A stretch of DNA of 36,240 nucleotides from HRBIN23 sp046294495 (GCA_046294495.1 JBKBKV010000014.1:1-36240); one strand, 5' to 3'; counted from the first letter of the stretch, positions 7,483-14,621 are shown. The notes: generated from the letters alone by a model not told the origin. Numbers and translations: made by a program.

Positions 7483-9873
7483 TCACACCAGGGAGGCAGG
7501 GTTTATATCCACACTCCATCCCTGAGGTATAGGGATATCTCGCAAGAGGGCAATGGGGTCTGGGGAACGGACTATGATCTGCCAGCGGTGATGTCCCTTC
7601 TCCAGGGGCGGATAAGCAGGCGCTGGGCCTACGATGTCTACCTCGCTTAGGCCGCGGGAGGCCCTGGCTTCTTGAAGGGCAGAGGCCAGGCGTTGGGCCT
7701 CCCGCTGGGCGCGGAGGGGGTTGGTATGGCGAAAGCGCAATAGGGCTAGCCGGCGGAAGGGGGGGTCTAGCCAGCGCTGGCGCACCGCAATCTCTTGCTG
7801 ATAGAAGGCCATATAGTCTTGGCGGGCGGCCGCTACGATGGCGTAGTGGTATGGGCGGTAGGTCTGCACAATCACCCGCCCTGGCTCCTCCCCCCGCCCT
7901 GCGCGCCCTGCTACCTGGCAAAGCACCTGGAAAGCCCGTTCCCCGGCGAAGGGGTCGGGCAGGGTAAGCCCCACATCGGCAAGGATAACACCAACCAGTG
8001 CCACCTTGGGCAGATGAAGGCCCTTGGCCACCATTTGGGTGCCTACCAGCACCTGGGACTCCCCTCGCTCCAGACGGGCCAAGATATCCCAATGTTCACG
8101 GAAATGACGTGCCACATCCCTGTCCCAGCGCAGTGGACTTATACCGAACCGCTCTTCCACCTCCCTCGCCACCCGCTGGACACCAATCCCCAGGTGGCGC
8201 AGGTTGGGGCTGCCACAGGTGGGGCACTGCTCCACCGTCTTTCGCTTCCGCCCACAGTGGTGGCACACCAGCATAGGGGCCGGCTGGTTGTGAAGGGTCA
8301 GGGGGAAGTCGCAGGAGGGGCATCGCAGGCTGGCGCCGCACTCCCGGCACTGCACTACAGGCACTGCCCCACGCCGGTTCAAGAATAGAATAGCCTGAAG
8401 CCCCTGGGCCAGGGTCTCGTGCAGGGCTTGGGTAAGGGCGCGGCTGAAGATACCCCGGTTACCAGCCTTCAACTCCTCTCGCATGTCCACCACCTGCACT
8501 GTAGGGAGAGGCCCTGGGTGGGCTTCCCCCCTTGGCCCAGGAACAATACGGTAGGGGAGGGTGAGCAGCCTCCTCTCACCCTGCAGTGCCTGGAAGGTGG
8601 AGGACACGCTGGGGGTGGCGCTTCCCATGAGCACCACCGCCCCGGTGAGGCTTGCCAACTGCAGAGCCGCTTCCCGGGTGTCATAGCGGGGGGCAGTATC
8701 GCTCTGCTTGTAGGAGGGGTCGTGCTCCTCGTCCAGAACGATAAGCCCCAAGCGCGGCAGCGGTGCAAAGAGGGCGCTGCGTGCTCCCAGGAGAAGGCGC
8801 ACTTGGCCCTGGCGCACTCGCCACCAGGTGTCAAAGCGCTGGCCCAGAGACAGGGCACTGTGGAGTAACCCCAGCCCCTGGGGGAAGCGGCTCCCCACAC
8901 GCTCCACCAACTGGGGGGTAAGGGATATCTCGGGCACCAGGTAAAGGGCGCTGCGACCCAAAGTGAGGCAGTGCTGTATGGCCCGCAGGTAGACCTCTGT
9001 CTTGCCGCTCCCGGTTACGCCATAAAGGAGGAAGACCCGCTGGGAGGAGCGCCCCTCAAGAGCGTCCCGCACCGCCGCAAAGGCCTTTTCCTGTTCTGGT
9101 GTGAGGGGAGGGCCAGGGGACGGCGTGAATGTTAGCCCAGCCATGGGGTCCCGCATGGAGGGAGCGTATTGAACCGTAGCGAGGCCCCGCCGCAAGAGGC
9201 CTTGCACCGCTGAAGCCCCAAACTCTTTGCGCGCTAGGGTCAGGGGCGTGGAGGGATGAGAGCGGAGGTGCTCCCACAGCGCTGCCTGGCGTGGGGCAAG
9301 GGAAGCAGGATGCGCCTCTTGGGTGGGGTGGAGGAGCGCTACCTTGCGGTGCTGGACACGGGGGCGCTCTATGCGCCACTCGGGTTGCACCAGCCCCTGC
9401 CCTACTAGCCAACGCAGGCCCAGCACCCCGGCTCGCCCCCACTTCTCCTTTATCTGGGCCTCTGTGAGAACTCGGGAACGGGATAAGCGGGCGAGCACCC
9501 GCCGCGCCTCTTCGGGCGCCCCTTCGGGGGGTTGGTTTGCACTAGCGACGAAGACCTTCCGCACGCGCCGGCGAAAGCCGGGCGGCAGGCAGAGGCTCAC
9601 CGTTTCTATGAGGGGGGAGAGGGTCGTCTCACTGAGCCACTGGGCCAGGGAGAGGTAAGGCTGGGGAAGGAGCGGCTCGGGATCCACCAAGCCGGCGACA
9701 AGGCGCGTAGGGAACTGGGGAGGGGTATCGTGCACCGCTAGGGCCACCCCAAAGGCCAATCTGCCGCCCAGGGGCACCCACAGGGCGTGGCCGGGGTGCA
9801 CATCCAGGTGTTCAGGAACCGAATAGGTAAGGTAACGCCCCGGTGCCAGGGGGGCGTCCACCGCCACCGCCAC
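7483..9873 (-). CDS. priA: Primosomal protein N' (replication restart helicase PriA)
   Basis: ATP-dependent 3'-5' helicase that reloads the replisome at stalled forks. Domains in order are an N-terminal 3'-end-binding domain (VAVDAPLAPGRYLTYSVP), a helicase core with Walker A GVTGSGKT near residue 287 and DEEH near 379, eight zinc-binding cysteines near 507-547 (CRECG, CPSC, CHHCG, CPTCG), and motifs GTQMVAKGLHLP and QVAGRAGRG. At 796 residues the length is normal. The annotated GTG at 9873 is the first standard start after the in-frame rplS stop, but a strong SD (AAGGAG) sits 21 nt upstream at that stop. An ATC at 9888 is better spaced. The gene is probably co-transcribed with rplS, 24 bp upstream. 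Confidence 0.96.
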   Translation of the reverse strand: MAVAVDAPLAPGRYLTYSVPEHLDVHPGHALWVPLGGRLAFGVALAVHDTPPQFPTRLVAGLVDPEPLLPQPYLSLAQWLSETTLSPLIETVSLCLPPGFRRRVRKVFVASANQPPEGAPEEARRVLARLSRSRVLTEAQIKEKWGRAGVLGLRWLVGQGLVQPEWRIERPRVQHRKVALLHPTQEAHPASLAPRQAALWEHLRSHPSTPLTLARKEFGASAVQGLLRRGLATVQYAPSMRDPMAGLTFTPSPGPPLTPEQEKAFAAVRDALEGRSSQRVFLLYGVTGSGKTEVYLRAIQHCLTLGRSALYLVPEISLTPQLVERVGSRFPQGLGLLHSALSLGQRFDTWWRVRQGQVRLLLGARSALFAPLPRLGLIVLDEEHDPSYKQSDTAPRYDTREAALQLASLTGAVVLMGSATPSVSSTFQALQGERRLLTLPYRIVPGPRGEAHPGPLPTVQVVDMREELKAGNRGIFSRALTQALHETLAQGLQAILFLNRRGAVPVVQCRECGASLRCPSCDFPLTLHNQPAPMLVCHHCGRKRKTVEQCPTCGSPNLRHLGIGVQRVAREVEERFGISPLRWDRDVARHFREHWDILARLERGESQVLVGTQMVAKGLHLPKVALVGVILADVGLTLPDPFAGERAFQVLCQVAGRAGRGEEPGRVIVQTYRPYHYAIVAAARQDYMAFYQQEIAVRQRWLDPPFRRLALLRFRHTNPLRAQREAQRLASALQEARASRGLSEVDIVGPAPAYPPLEKGHHRWQIIVRSPDPIALLRDIPIPQGWSVDINPASLV

Positions 9874-9897
9874 AAACCTAGCCCCGATGGTGGCTCC

Positions 9898-10299
9898 TTA
9901 CGGAGAGGGTGTAGCAGGCGCCCTAGAAGGCGCCGCTTCGGCCTGTTCTGGGGGGAACCGTGTCTTCTCCTTAACGCGGGCTGCTTTGCCACTCAGTTGG
10001 CGCAAGTAGTAGAGGCGTGAGCGGCGCACATTGCCGCGGCGCAACACCTCTACCCCCTCAATCAGTGGCGAGGCGAGGGGGAAGGTGCGCTCGATGCCCG
10101 TTCCGAAGGCCATCCTCCGCACGGTGAAAGAGGCACCAGGGCCAGTGCCTCGTTTGCGGATGACAACCCCTTCAAAGGCCTGGACGCGTTCCCGATCCAA
10201 TTCTTTGATGCGGAAGTGCACACGCACTGTATCGCCAGGGCGGATGTCTGGAAGGCGCCCCGCGCCTTCCAGGTTTATCAGGTGGTGGGCTTCAGGCAT
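9898..10299 (-). CDS. rplS: 50S ribosomal protein L19
   Basis: Large-subunit protein at the 30S-50S interface. Diagnostic blocks are IRPGDTVRVHFRIKE, ERVQAFEGVVIRKRG, the FTVRR and GIERTFPLASPLIEG core, and RRGNVRRSRLYYLRQLSGKAARVKEK. The core is about 115 residues, followed by an Ala/Pro-rich tail of about 18 residues (133 aa in total). The ATG at 10299 has GAGG 7 nt upstream. The usual neighbours rpsP, rimM and trmD are absent; here rplS pairs with priA, whose SD overlaps the rplS stop codon. A possible -10 TATACT lies about 27 bp upstream. Confidence 0.97.
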   Translation of the reverse strand: MPEAHHLINLEGAGRLPDIRPGDTVRVHFRIKELDRERVQAFEGVVIRKRGTGPGASFTVRRMAFGTGIERTFPLASPLIEGVEVLRRGNVRRSRLYYLRQLSGKAARVKEKTRFPPEQAEAAPSRAPATPSP

Positions 10300-10675
10300 T
10301 TGTGCGCCTCGTTATCTTTTACAGTATATCGCTAACCATACTAGCATGCCGGGAAGGTGCGCGCAACAACCCGCTTGCCCAGGTCCCCGCTATATTAGAT
10401 GTCAGTGCGAGGTCGGTAGCCGTTCCCCGCCTGCTCCTACCTTGGGGCAGCACAACATCCCTGTGCTAGCAGACCTGTGGCTGGGTTGGCCCGGGGAGCG
10501 CATTGGGGCACTAGCCAATGAGGGGGTCATTGGCTGGGGTCCCATAGGCCATCCCAGGTCTACCCTATTAGGCTGCATACCGTGCTAGCCCAGAGGCGTA
10601 TCGCGTCCTACGACCCATACTTTGCTCGGAGGTCGCCACGGGATAGGGCGTTCCAAGCCGGGGTGGCTGTGCGCC
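10300..10675. other. 376-bp intergenic region with two perfect hairpins
   Basis: No gene is convincing here. A forward frame from ATG 10346 to 10588 would give 80 residues, but it has no SD and no recognisable motif. On the reverse strand the last bases before rplS hold its promoter. Two perfect inverted repeats (10513-10535 and 10643-10679) are listed separately. A smaller one, AGCACA/TGTGCT, lies near 10448-10466. No tRNA fold was found. Confidence 0.5.
10513..10535. repeat. Perfect 9-bp inverted repeat, 5-nt loop
   Basis: AGCCAATGA (10513-10521) and TCATTGGCT (10527-10535) pair fully around GGGGG. No T-run follows on either strand. It sits mid-way between the rplS start and the end of the MaoC-like gene and could be an operator, an RNA hairpin or a U-less terminator. 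Confidence 0.5.
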
Positions 10676-10679
10676 CTAT
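10643..10679 (-). terminator. Hairpin at the 3' end of the MaoC-like gene
   Basis: ATAGGGCG (10643-10650) pairs with CGCCCTAT (10672-10679), and AGCC/GGCT pair inside. The MaoC stop codon TAG (10676-10678) lies in one arm. It is placed like a terminator but lacks a U-tract, so a role as RNA 3'-end protector or U-less terminator is inferred. Confidence 0.4.
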
Positions 10680-11104
10680 TTCCCTCGTAAAGGGAGCACC
10701 ACCAGGGCGCTGGCCGGCCCGGCCACAACTTCCCCCCGCTGGTTCTCGGCCACCAACTGACACTCTACAAGCCCTTGCCCTCTCTCAAGGCGTTTCTGCT
10801 GAACGCGCCCACGGCATATGACAGTGTCCCCCGGGAAAACGAAGGCGCGGTAGCGCACCGAAAGGCCTTTCAGAGCCCCCGGGTCGCCAGCCCAGTCCAC
10901 CACCAGTTGTGCTAGGAAGGCCCCCAGCATCTGGCCATCTAAAAAGGGACCTGGGAAACCCCGTGCGCGTGCATAGTCCGCGTCGTAATGGATGCGCATA
11001 AAGTCCCAGGTGGACGCCCCATACATCATCATCCGCACGGTGGTGATGGGCTTGGCAAGAGGTGGCAGTTCTTCCCCCTCCCTTACATCCTCAAAGTAGC
11101 GCAC
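10676..11104 (-). CDS. MaoC-like acyl-CoA dehydratase (hotdog fold)
   Basis: A single hotdog-fold domain of the MaoC/FAS1-like dehydratase group, probably hydrating an enoyl-CoA or dehydrating a hydroxyacyl thioester. The sequence shows the N-terminal YFEDVREGEELPPLAKPITT and the active-site-like segment FMRIHYDADYARARGFPGP followed by LDGQMLGAFLAQLV, in which the Asp and His of the hydratase motif are present (RIHYD). GDTVICRGRV is the usual later strand. I chose the GTG at 11104 (142 aa) because AGGAGG lies 5 nt upstream; the GTG at 11110 overlaps that SD. It follows the small membrane protein gene on the same strand after 58 bp. The substrate is unknown. Confidence 0.85.
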   Translation of the reverse strand: MRYFEDVREGEELPPLAKPITTVRMMMYGASTWDFMRIHYDADYARARGFPGPFLDGQMLGAFLAQLVVDWAGDPGALKGLSVRYRAFVFPGDTVICRGRVQQKRLERGQGLVECQLVAENQRGEVVAGPASALVVLPLRGK

Positions 11105-11162
11105 CGACACCTCCTACCACGCCCGGCGAAGCAGGTCTAGCAGTTCCCCAGCGTCCCGCACC

Positions 11163-11402
11163 TTATTCCTTGCCGCATAGGATGCTTGCCAGTCCCAGAC
11201 ATATATTCAGAACAATGGTGAAAGTGAGGCCGGTAACAAAAGCCCCCCACACATTCAGGCCCCAGCGCTGCTCTGCCGAGCCGGATGCCCAGTCTAGCCA
11301 CACCAAGAGGGCGGCCCCGATAGCAAAGGCCCCAACGGAAAGAACACCCACCAACACCGGGTAGTTGGGGTTTTGCTCCAGACGGCGGAACATCCTGCAC
11401 AT
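11163..11402 (-). CDS. Small membrane protein with two transmembrane helices (79 aa)
   Basis: No family is recognised. After a polar N-terminus (MCRMFRRLEQNPNYP) come two hydrophobic helices, about residues 16-36 (VLVGVLSVGAFAIGAALLVW) and 50-72 (VWGAFVTGLTFTIVLNICLG), then a short tail ending CGKE. The ATG at 11402 has GGAG 8 nt upstream within AGAGGTGGAG. A longer overlapping frame at 11137-11415 has no such composition and is a shadow. A TTGACA-N17-TACCTT promoter lies about 40 bp upstream. It heads a probable two-gene unit with the MaoC-like gene and is divergent from the crotonase gene at 11550. Confidence 0.65.
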   Translation of the reverse strand: MCRMFRRLEQNPNYPVLVGVLSVGAFAIGAALLVWLDWASGSAEQRWGLNVWGAFVTGLTFTIVLNICLGLASILCGKE

Positions 11403-11440
11403 TGTTGCGCTCCACCTCTTTTATCTGCCTGTCGGTGCCA

Positions 11441-11469
11441 AAGGTAACCTCTCCTCAAGAGTGTGTCAA
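11441..11469 (-). promoter_or_regulatory. Promoter of the small membrane protein / MaoC unit
   Basis: On the reverse strand TTGACA (11464-11469) and TACCTT (11441-11446) are 17 bp apart. The -35 is perfect and the -10 is weak. Transcription would start about 30 bp upstream of the ATG at 11402. Confidence 0.45.
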
Positions 11470-11520
11470 GGGTCAGGGTGCACATCGGGCCGCCAAAGGT
11501 GTGCTCCGTCCCCCTGCCAG

Positions 11521-11529
11521 TGCTATAAT
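11521..11529 (+). promoter_or_regulatory. Consensus extended -10 promoter of the crotonase gene
   Basis: TGCTATAAT is a perfect extended -10 element. Transcription would start near 11536, directly before the SD AAGGAGG (11539-11545), which gives a leader of about 14 nt. No good -35 is visible. Confidence 0.6.
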
Positions 11530-11549
11530 AGCGTGCGGAAGGAGGAGGC

Positions 11550-12359
11550 GTGCCTTACGAGACGATTGTCCTGGACTCCTGGGGCGATGAGCGCATCGCC
11601 CGTATTACCCTCAACCGTCCCGATCGGCTCAACGCTATCAATCGCCAGTTGCAGGATGAACTGGTGGATGCTGTTGAGCGGGTCGCCAACGACGACAAGG
11701 TTCGGGTAGTGGTGCTAACAGGGGCTGGGCGCGCTTTCTGTTCGGGGGCCGATGTGGGGGGTATGGCCGGCGGCGGAGGCCCTCACGATACCCGCAGCGC
11801 CGAGGAGGTGCGCCGCGGTTTCCGTTCCCCTCAGCGCATTATCCTGGGTCTGCACCGAATGGAGAAGCCCGTTGTTGGCATGATCAACGGCCTGGCTGCT
11901 GGCGCCGGTTTTGACCTAGCCTGTGCTTGCGACCTGCGGGTGGGTTGCCCTGATAGCCGCTTTATGGTGGCCTTCGTGCGCATAGGCCTCTTCCCAGGCT
12001 ATGGAGGGACCTGGCTCTACCCCCGTGCCCTGGGGAGCATCCCCAAGGCTGCTGAACTCCTTTTCACCGGCGACTGGCTAGAAGCGGAGGACGCTTATCG
12101 CTTTGGCCTGCTAAACCGTCTGGTGCCCAGAGAGCGTTTAGAAGAGGAGACCCTCGCTTTGGCCACGCGCATCGCCGATGGCCCCCCTATCGCTATTCGC
12201 CTGGCCAAGATGATGCTCTACCGTGGCCTGGAGTTTGACCTGGAGACCGCTATGTTGATGGCCGCCGCCGCCGAGACTATTACTCTTACTTCCCAGGACC
12301 ATCGTGAAGGCGTGGCGGCTTTTCGGGAGAAGCGCAAGCCAGTATACCAGGGGCGCTAA
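11550..12359 (+). CDS. Enoyl-CoA hydratase/isomerase (crotonase) family protein, atypical active site
   Basis: Crotonase-fold enzyme acting on an acyl-CoA. Family blocks are RITLNRPDRLNAI, VVVLTGAGRAFCSGADV (CoA adenine pocket and first oxyanion-hole segment), MINGLAAGAGFDLACACDL and the C-terminal REGVAAFREKRKPVYQGR. In classical enoyl-CoA hydratase two glutamates act as acid/base. By my alignment the first is Asp here (GFDLA), and the second is hydrophobic in FVRIGLFPGYGGT. So it is probably not a standard hydratase and may be an isomerase or have another activity. At 269 residues the length is usual. GTG start at 11550 with AAGGAGGAGG upstream. A promoter gives a very short leader, and prs follows. 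Confidence 0.87.
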   Translation: MPYETIVLDSWGDERIARITLNRPDRLNAINRQLQDELVDAVERVANDDKVRVVVLTGAGRAFCSGADVGGMAGGGGPHDTRSAEEVRRGFRSPQRIILGLHRMEKPVVGMINGLAAGAGFDLACACDLRVGCPDSRFMVAFVRIGLFPGYGGTWLYPRALGSIPKAAELLFTGDWLEAEDAYRFGLLNRLVPRERLEEETLALATRIADGPPIAIRLAKMMLYRGLEFDLETAMLMAAAAETITLTSQDHREGVAAFREKRKPVYQGR

Positions 12360-12485
12360 ATGCCCTGCTGTGAGAGCATATTCCTAGGTCGCTTCTGCTC
12401 GGCCTGCGAGTATGGGCCAGCACATGAACAGCATACCTACTGTGAGGAGCCTTATGCCTATATATACACCATTGAGGGTATTTAG
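12360..12485 (+). CDS. Possible 41-residue cysteine-rich small ORF
   Basis: ATG at 12360 directly follows the TAA of the crotonase gene, and the frame runs 41 codons to TAG at 12483. The product has five Cys and two nearby His: CC near the start, then CSACEYGPAHEQHTYC, a plausible zinc-binding arrangement. AGGGG lies 7 nt upstream within the preceding gene, so translational coupling is possible. Its last 32 bases overlap the start of prs. The ORF is short enough to be chance, so confidence is low. Confidence 0.3.
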   Translation: MPCCESIFLGRFCSACEYGPAHEQHTYCEEPYAYIYTIEGI

Positions 12486-13404
12486 CGGACGGTCGCACCC
12501 AGAACTCACAAAAGGCATTTGCTCCTATCTGGGCATACCGCTGGGGCAGGCTAGTATCTTCAAGTTCAGCAACGACAACACTTTTGTCCAGTTCCTGGAA
12601 AACATCCGTGGGCGGGATGTGTTCCTGGTCCAGCCCTTTGCCTACCCGGTCAACGACACCATTATGGAACTTCTCATTATGATCGACGCCGCCAAGCGAG
12701 CGTCAGCCGGGCGTATTACCGTGGTTGTGCCTTACTACGCCTACGGGCGCACCGATAAGAAAGACCAGCCCCGTGTGCCTATCACAGCCCGGCTGCTGGC
12801 TGACCTGCTGACAATAGCAGGTGCTCACAGGGTGCTTACCATAGACCTCCATTCCGAGCAGATTCAGGGATTCTTCAGCATTCCGGTGGATGAACTGTCG
12901 GCTCGCCCCCTTCTGACCCGCTATATCCGAGAAAAGGGGTTAGACAATTTGGTGGTGGTGGCGGTGGACATCGGTATCAGCAAGGCGGCGCGCGACATGG
13001 CCCAACGCCTGGGGGTGCCGCTGGCCATTATTGAGAAGCGCCGCCTGGGGAACCTGGAGCGCACCAAAACCCTAAGCATAATTGGGGATGTGCAGGGGAA
13101 GGTGGCAGTTACCCTGGACGATGAGATTGATACGGCTGAGTCGCTGATGACGGCGGCCGAGGCATTGCTAAGGGCTGGTGTGCGGGAGATTTACGCCTGC
13201 GCAACCCACGGCGTCTTCTCAGGGCCAGCCATTGAGCGCATAAATGCCAGCCCAATAAGGGAAGTGGTGGTTACCGATACCCTCCCCCTAGCCCCCAACA
13301 AGCGCATCCCAAAGATTACGGTGCTGTCGGTAGCGCCCCTGCTGGGGGAGGCCATACGACGCATTCACGAGGGCCTGTCGGTGGGGGCCATGTTCGCAGA
13401 ATAG
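12454..13404 (+). CDS. prs: Ribose-phosphate pyrophosphokinase (PRPP synthase)
   Basis: Makes 5-phosphoribosyl-1-diphosphate from ribose 5-phosphate and ATP for purines, pyrimidines, His and Trp. Blocks seen are SNDNTFVQFLENIRGRDVFL, PYYAYGRTDKKDQPRVPITA (flexible loop region), TIDLHSEQIQGFF and the phosphoribosyl loop region VTLDDEIDTAES. The loop departs from the usual DDxIDTGGT, and the usual PDxGG before it reads VDIGIS. The ATG at 12454 (316 aa, the standard length) has GAGGAG 4 nt upstream; the ATG at 12412 would add 14 residues without an SD. The stop lies 9 bp from that of the convergent selenoprotein gene. The altered ribose-phosphate loop leaves some doubt about kinetics, though the family is certain. 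Confidence 0.92.
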   Translation: MPIYTPLRVFSGRSHPELTKGICSYLGIPLGQASIFKFSNDNTFVQFLENIRGRDVFLVQPFAYPVNDTIMELLIMIDAAKRASAGRITVVVPYYAYGRTDKKDQPRVPITARLLADLLTIAGAHRVLTIDLHSEQIQGFFSIPVDELSARPLLTRYIREKGLDNLVVVAVDIGISKAARDMAQRLGVPLAIIEKRRLGNLERTKTLSIIGDVQGKVAVTLDDEIDTAESLMTAAEALLRAGVREIYACATHGVFSGPAIERINASPIREVVVTDTLPLAPNKRIPKITVLSVAPLLGEAIRRIHEGLSVGAMFAE

Positions 13405-13413
13405 ACCTGTGCC

Positions 13414-13980
13414 CTAGCCGGGTGGCCAAGGGGTGTTGGTGCCTGGCCCGGCACCACTGTAGCGCTCCTCAATAAACTGCCGTATCTCTCGTAGCGGCTT
13501 TCCCTCGTTTACCATTCGCTTCGCGTCACGCGCGATACCTATGCATACCCCTCAGGTGGAGGCGTGGGGGTCCCATATTGGCTTCCCGTTCCCCTGGAAG
13601 GCGTTGATAAAGCAATCCAGATTGCTGTTGTCACCGTGGAAAACACATCCGCAGTAGCATGGGAGCCACATCAGCACATCGGGGCGTGCGGCGGCGAAGG
13701 CATAGGCCTCCTGTATAGGTGAGGGGGCGCTTTGTAGGAAGGGGGGCAGTGGGGCCAGGTCGTCCAGCACACGCTTCCAGTGGGAACGGGTGGCTATTGA
13801 TGGGGGCTGGCTGGTTGGGGGTGGGTTTGCGTCCTGTGGTAGCGCCAGCACTACGGCGACCACGCCGCCTATCACGAGAACTAGCAAGACCGCTAGCAGC
13901 CACCGAATGGGGTGGGACGCCCTTGGAGTGGCGTGGCTACCCCTTCCGCCACCCTGGCGGGAGCGTGTGCAGTGGCTCAC
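13414..13980 (-). CDS. Membrane-anchored PCYCGC-motif protein, probable selenoprotein (in-frame UGA)
   Basis: The frame begins at GTG 13980 (AGAGGTG upstream) and encodes a basic N-terminus, one transmembrane segment (about 27-47), a Pro-rich linker and the family signature LPCYCGC (107-112) with a further Cys in NLDCFI. An in-frame UGA (13554-13552) is codon 143. Past it the frame stays open 45 codons to TAG (13416-13414) and reads HAST-U-GVCIGIARDA, then NEGKPLREIRQFIEERY. From memory, PCYCGC proteins continue this way, with HGxxCGVC and a GKSxxEIRxxIDxxY tail. UGA therefore falls on the first Cys of a CxxC pair, giving UxxC with C146. Read through, the product is 188 aa and fills the gap to prs exactly. 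Function is unknown; an extracytoplasmic thiol/selenol redox or metal role is inferred. An ordinary nonsense mutation is the alternative. Confidence 0.85.
13521..13535 (-). promoter_or_regulatory. Candidate bacterial SECIS hairpin
   Basis: On the reverse strand TCGCG (13535-13531) pairs with CGCGA (13525-13521) around the loop CGTGA. The stem begins 17 nt, and the loop 22 nt, after the UGA at 13554-13552. This matches the spacing of the E. coli fdhF SECIS apical loop. A GU in the loop is also a feature of bacterial SECIS elements. The stem is short. Confidence 0.55.
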
Positions 13981-14040
13981 TATTGCACCTCTGCCCTCGC
14001 CCCGTTTCTCCCCTAGTTTAGCGCTCGGGTATGCCTGTGT

Positions 14041-14619
14041 CTACCCCTTGGTGCACAGGAGCAGGGCATTCCATGTCTCCACTGTGGCAGGGTGCAGGAG
14101 GCTATGGGAGCCCAGCAAGCGGTGTATCTGCATCCGCAGGTAGGCCAGCAAGGCGGCGTTCAGGCTGCGCCGAGCAAGGTCGCCTATGTCCCCCAGGAGG
14201 GGGTCGGAGAGGGCGCCTTTCCCCTCGTCCAGTTTGTCTGCCAGGAAGACCACCTTCCCAATAGCCGTCAGACTGGGGTGGGCGGTGGAGTGCCAGCGGA
14301 TAGCATCCAGCACTTCTGGGTCGTCCACACCCATTTTTTTGACGCGTTCGGCTGCGATGGCACCGTGTAGGAGGAGTGGGATGGCCTCTTCTATAGGGTG
14401 AATGGGAAGCCCTTGCTGGCGCGCCTGTTGCAGGAGGGAGTGTGGGGGTTCGGCACGGCAGAGGTCGTGAGCCAGGGCTGCGAGGGATGCTTTTGAGGCA
14501 TCCAGGCCGTGTGCCTGCGCCAGGGTTGACGCCAGGGCTTGGGTGCGCAGGAGATGGGCCTGCAACCCCTCCGGGAGGCGGCCAACTGCCTCTACCAGAG
14601 GCGGGGGGATGTGTTTCAC
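14041..14619 (-). CDS. yqeK: HD-domain phosphohydrolase, YqeK-like (Ap4A hydrolase type)
   Basis: Metal-dependent HD hydrolase resembling YqeK, which splits diadenosine tetraphosphate symmetrically. Candidate ligands are in place: H22 (LQAHLLRTQALA), H51-D52 (AALAHDLCR), H85 (LLLHGAIAAERV), H110 (AIRWHSTAHPSL) and D128 (VVFLADKLDEGK). At 192 residues the length is right. The ATG at 14619 lies 2 bp after the stop of the HIT gene upstream, so both are made from one transcript. The HIT partner also belongs to a family of dinucleotide/nucleoside-phosphoramidate hydrolases, which suggests a shared role in clearing Ap4A-like nucleotides. The usual nadD and rsfS neighbours of yqeK are absent here. 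Confidence 0.85.
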   Translation of the reverse strand: MKHIPPPLVEAVGRLPEGLQAHLLRTQALASTLAQAHGLDASKASLAALAHDLCRAEPPHSLLQQARQQGLPIHPIEEAIPLLLHGAIAAERVKKMGVDDPEVLDAIRWHSTAHPSLTAIGKVVFLADKLDEGKGALSDPLLGDIGDLARRSLNAALLAYLRMQIHRLLGSHSLLHPATVETWNALLLCTKG

Positions 14620-14621
14620 GG

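Noticed and set aside
7483..7485. priA ends in TGA; tested as another selenocysteine codon
   Set aside because: The frame meets a TAG after six codons and the protein is already full length, so it is a normal stop.
11137..11415. 92-codon reverse frame overlapping the small membrane protein
   Set aside because: The alternative frame at 11163-11402 has a proper SD and two clear membrane helices. The 92-codon frame has neither.
13438..13457. TGGTGCC/GGCACCA hairpin between prs and the selenoprotein stop
   Set aside because: It is inside the read-through coding region and lacks a U-run on either strand, so I did not call a bidirectional terminator.
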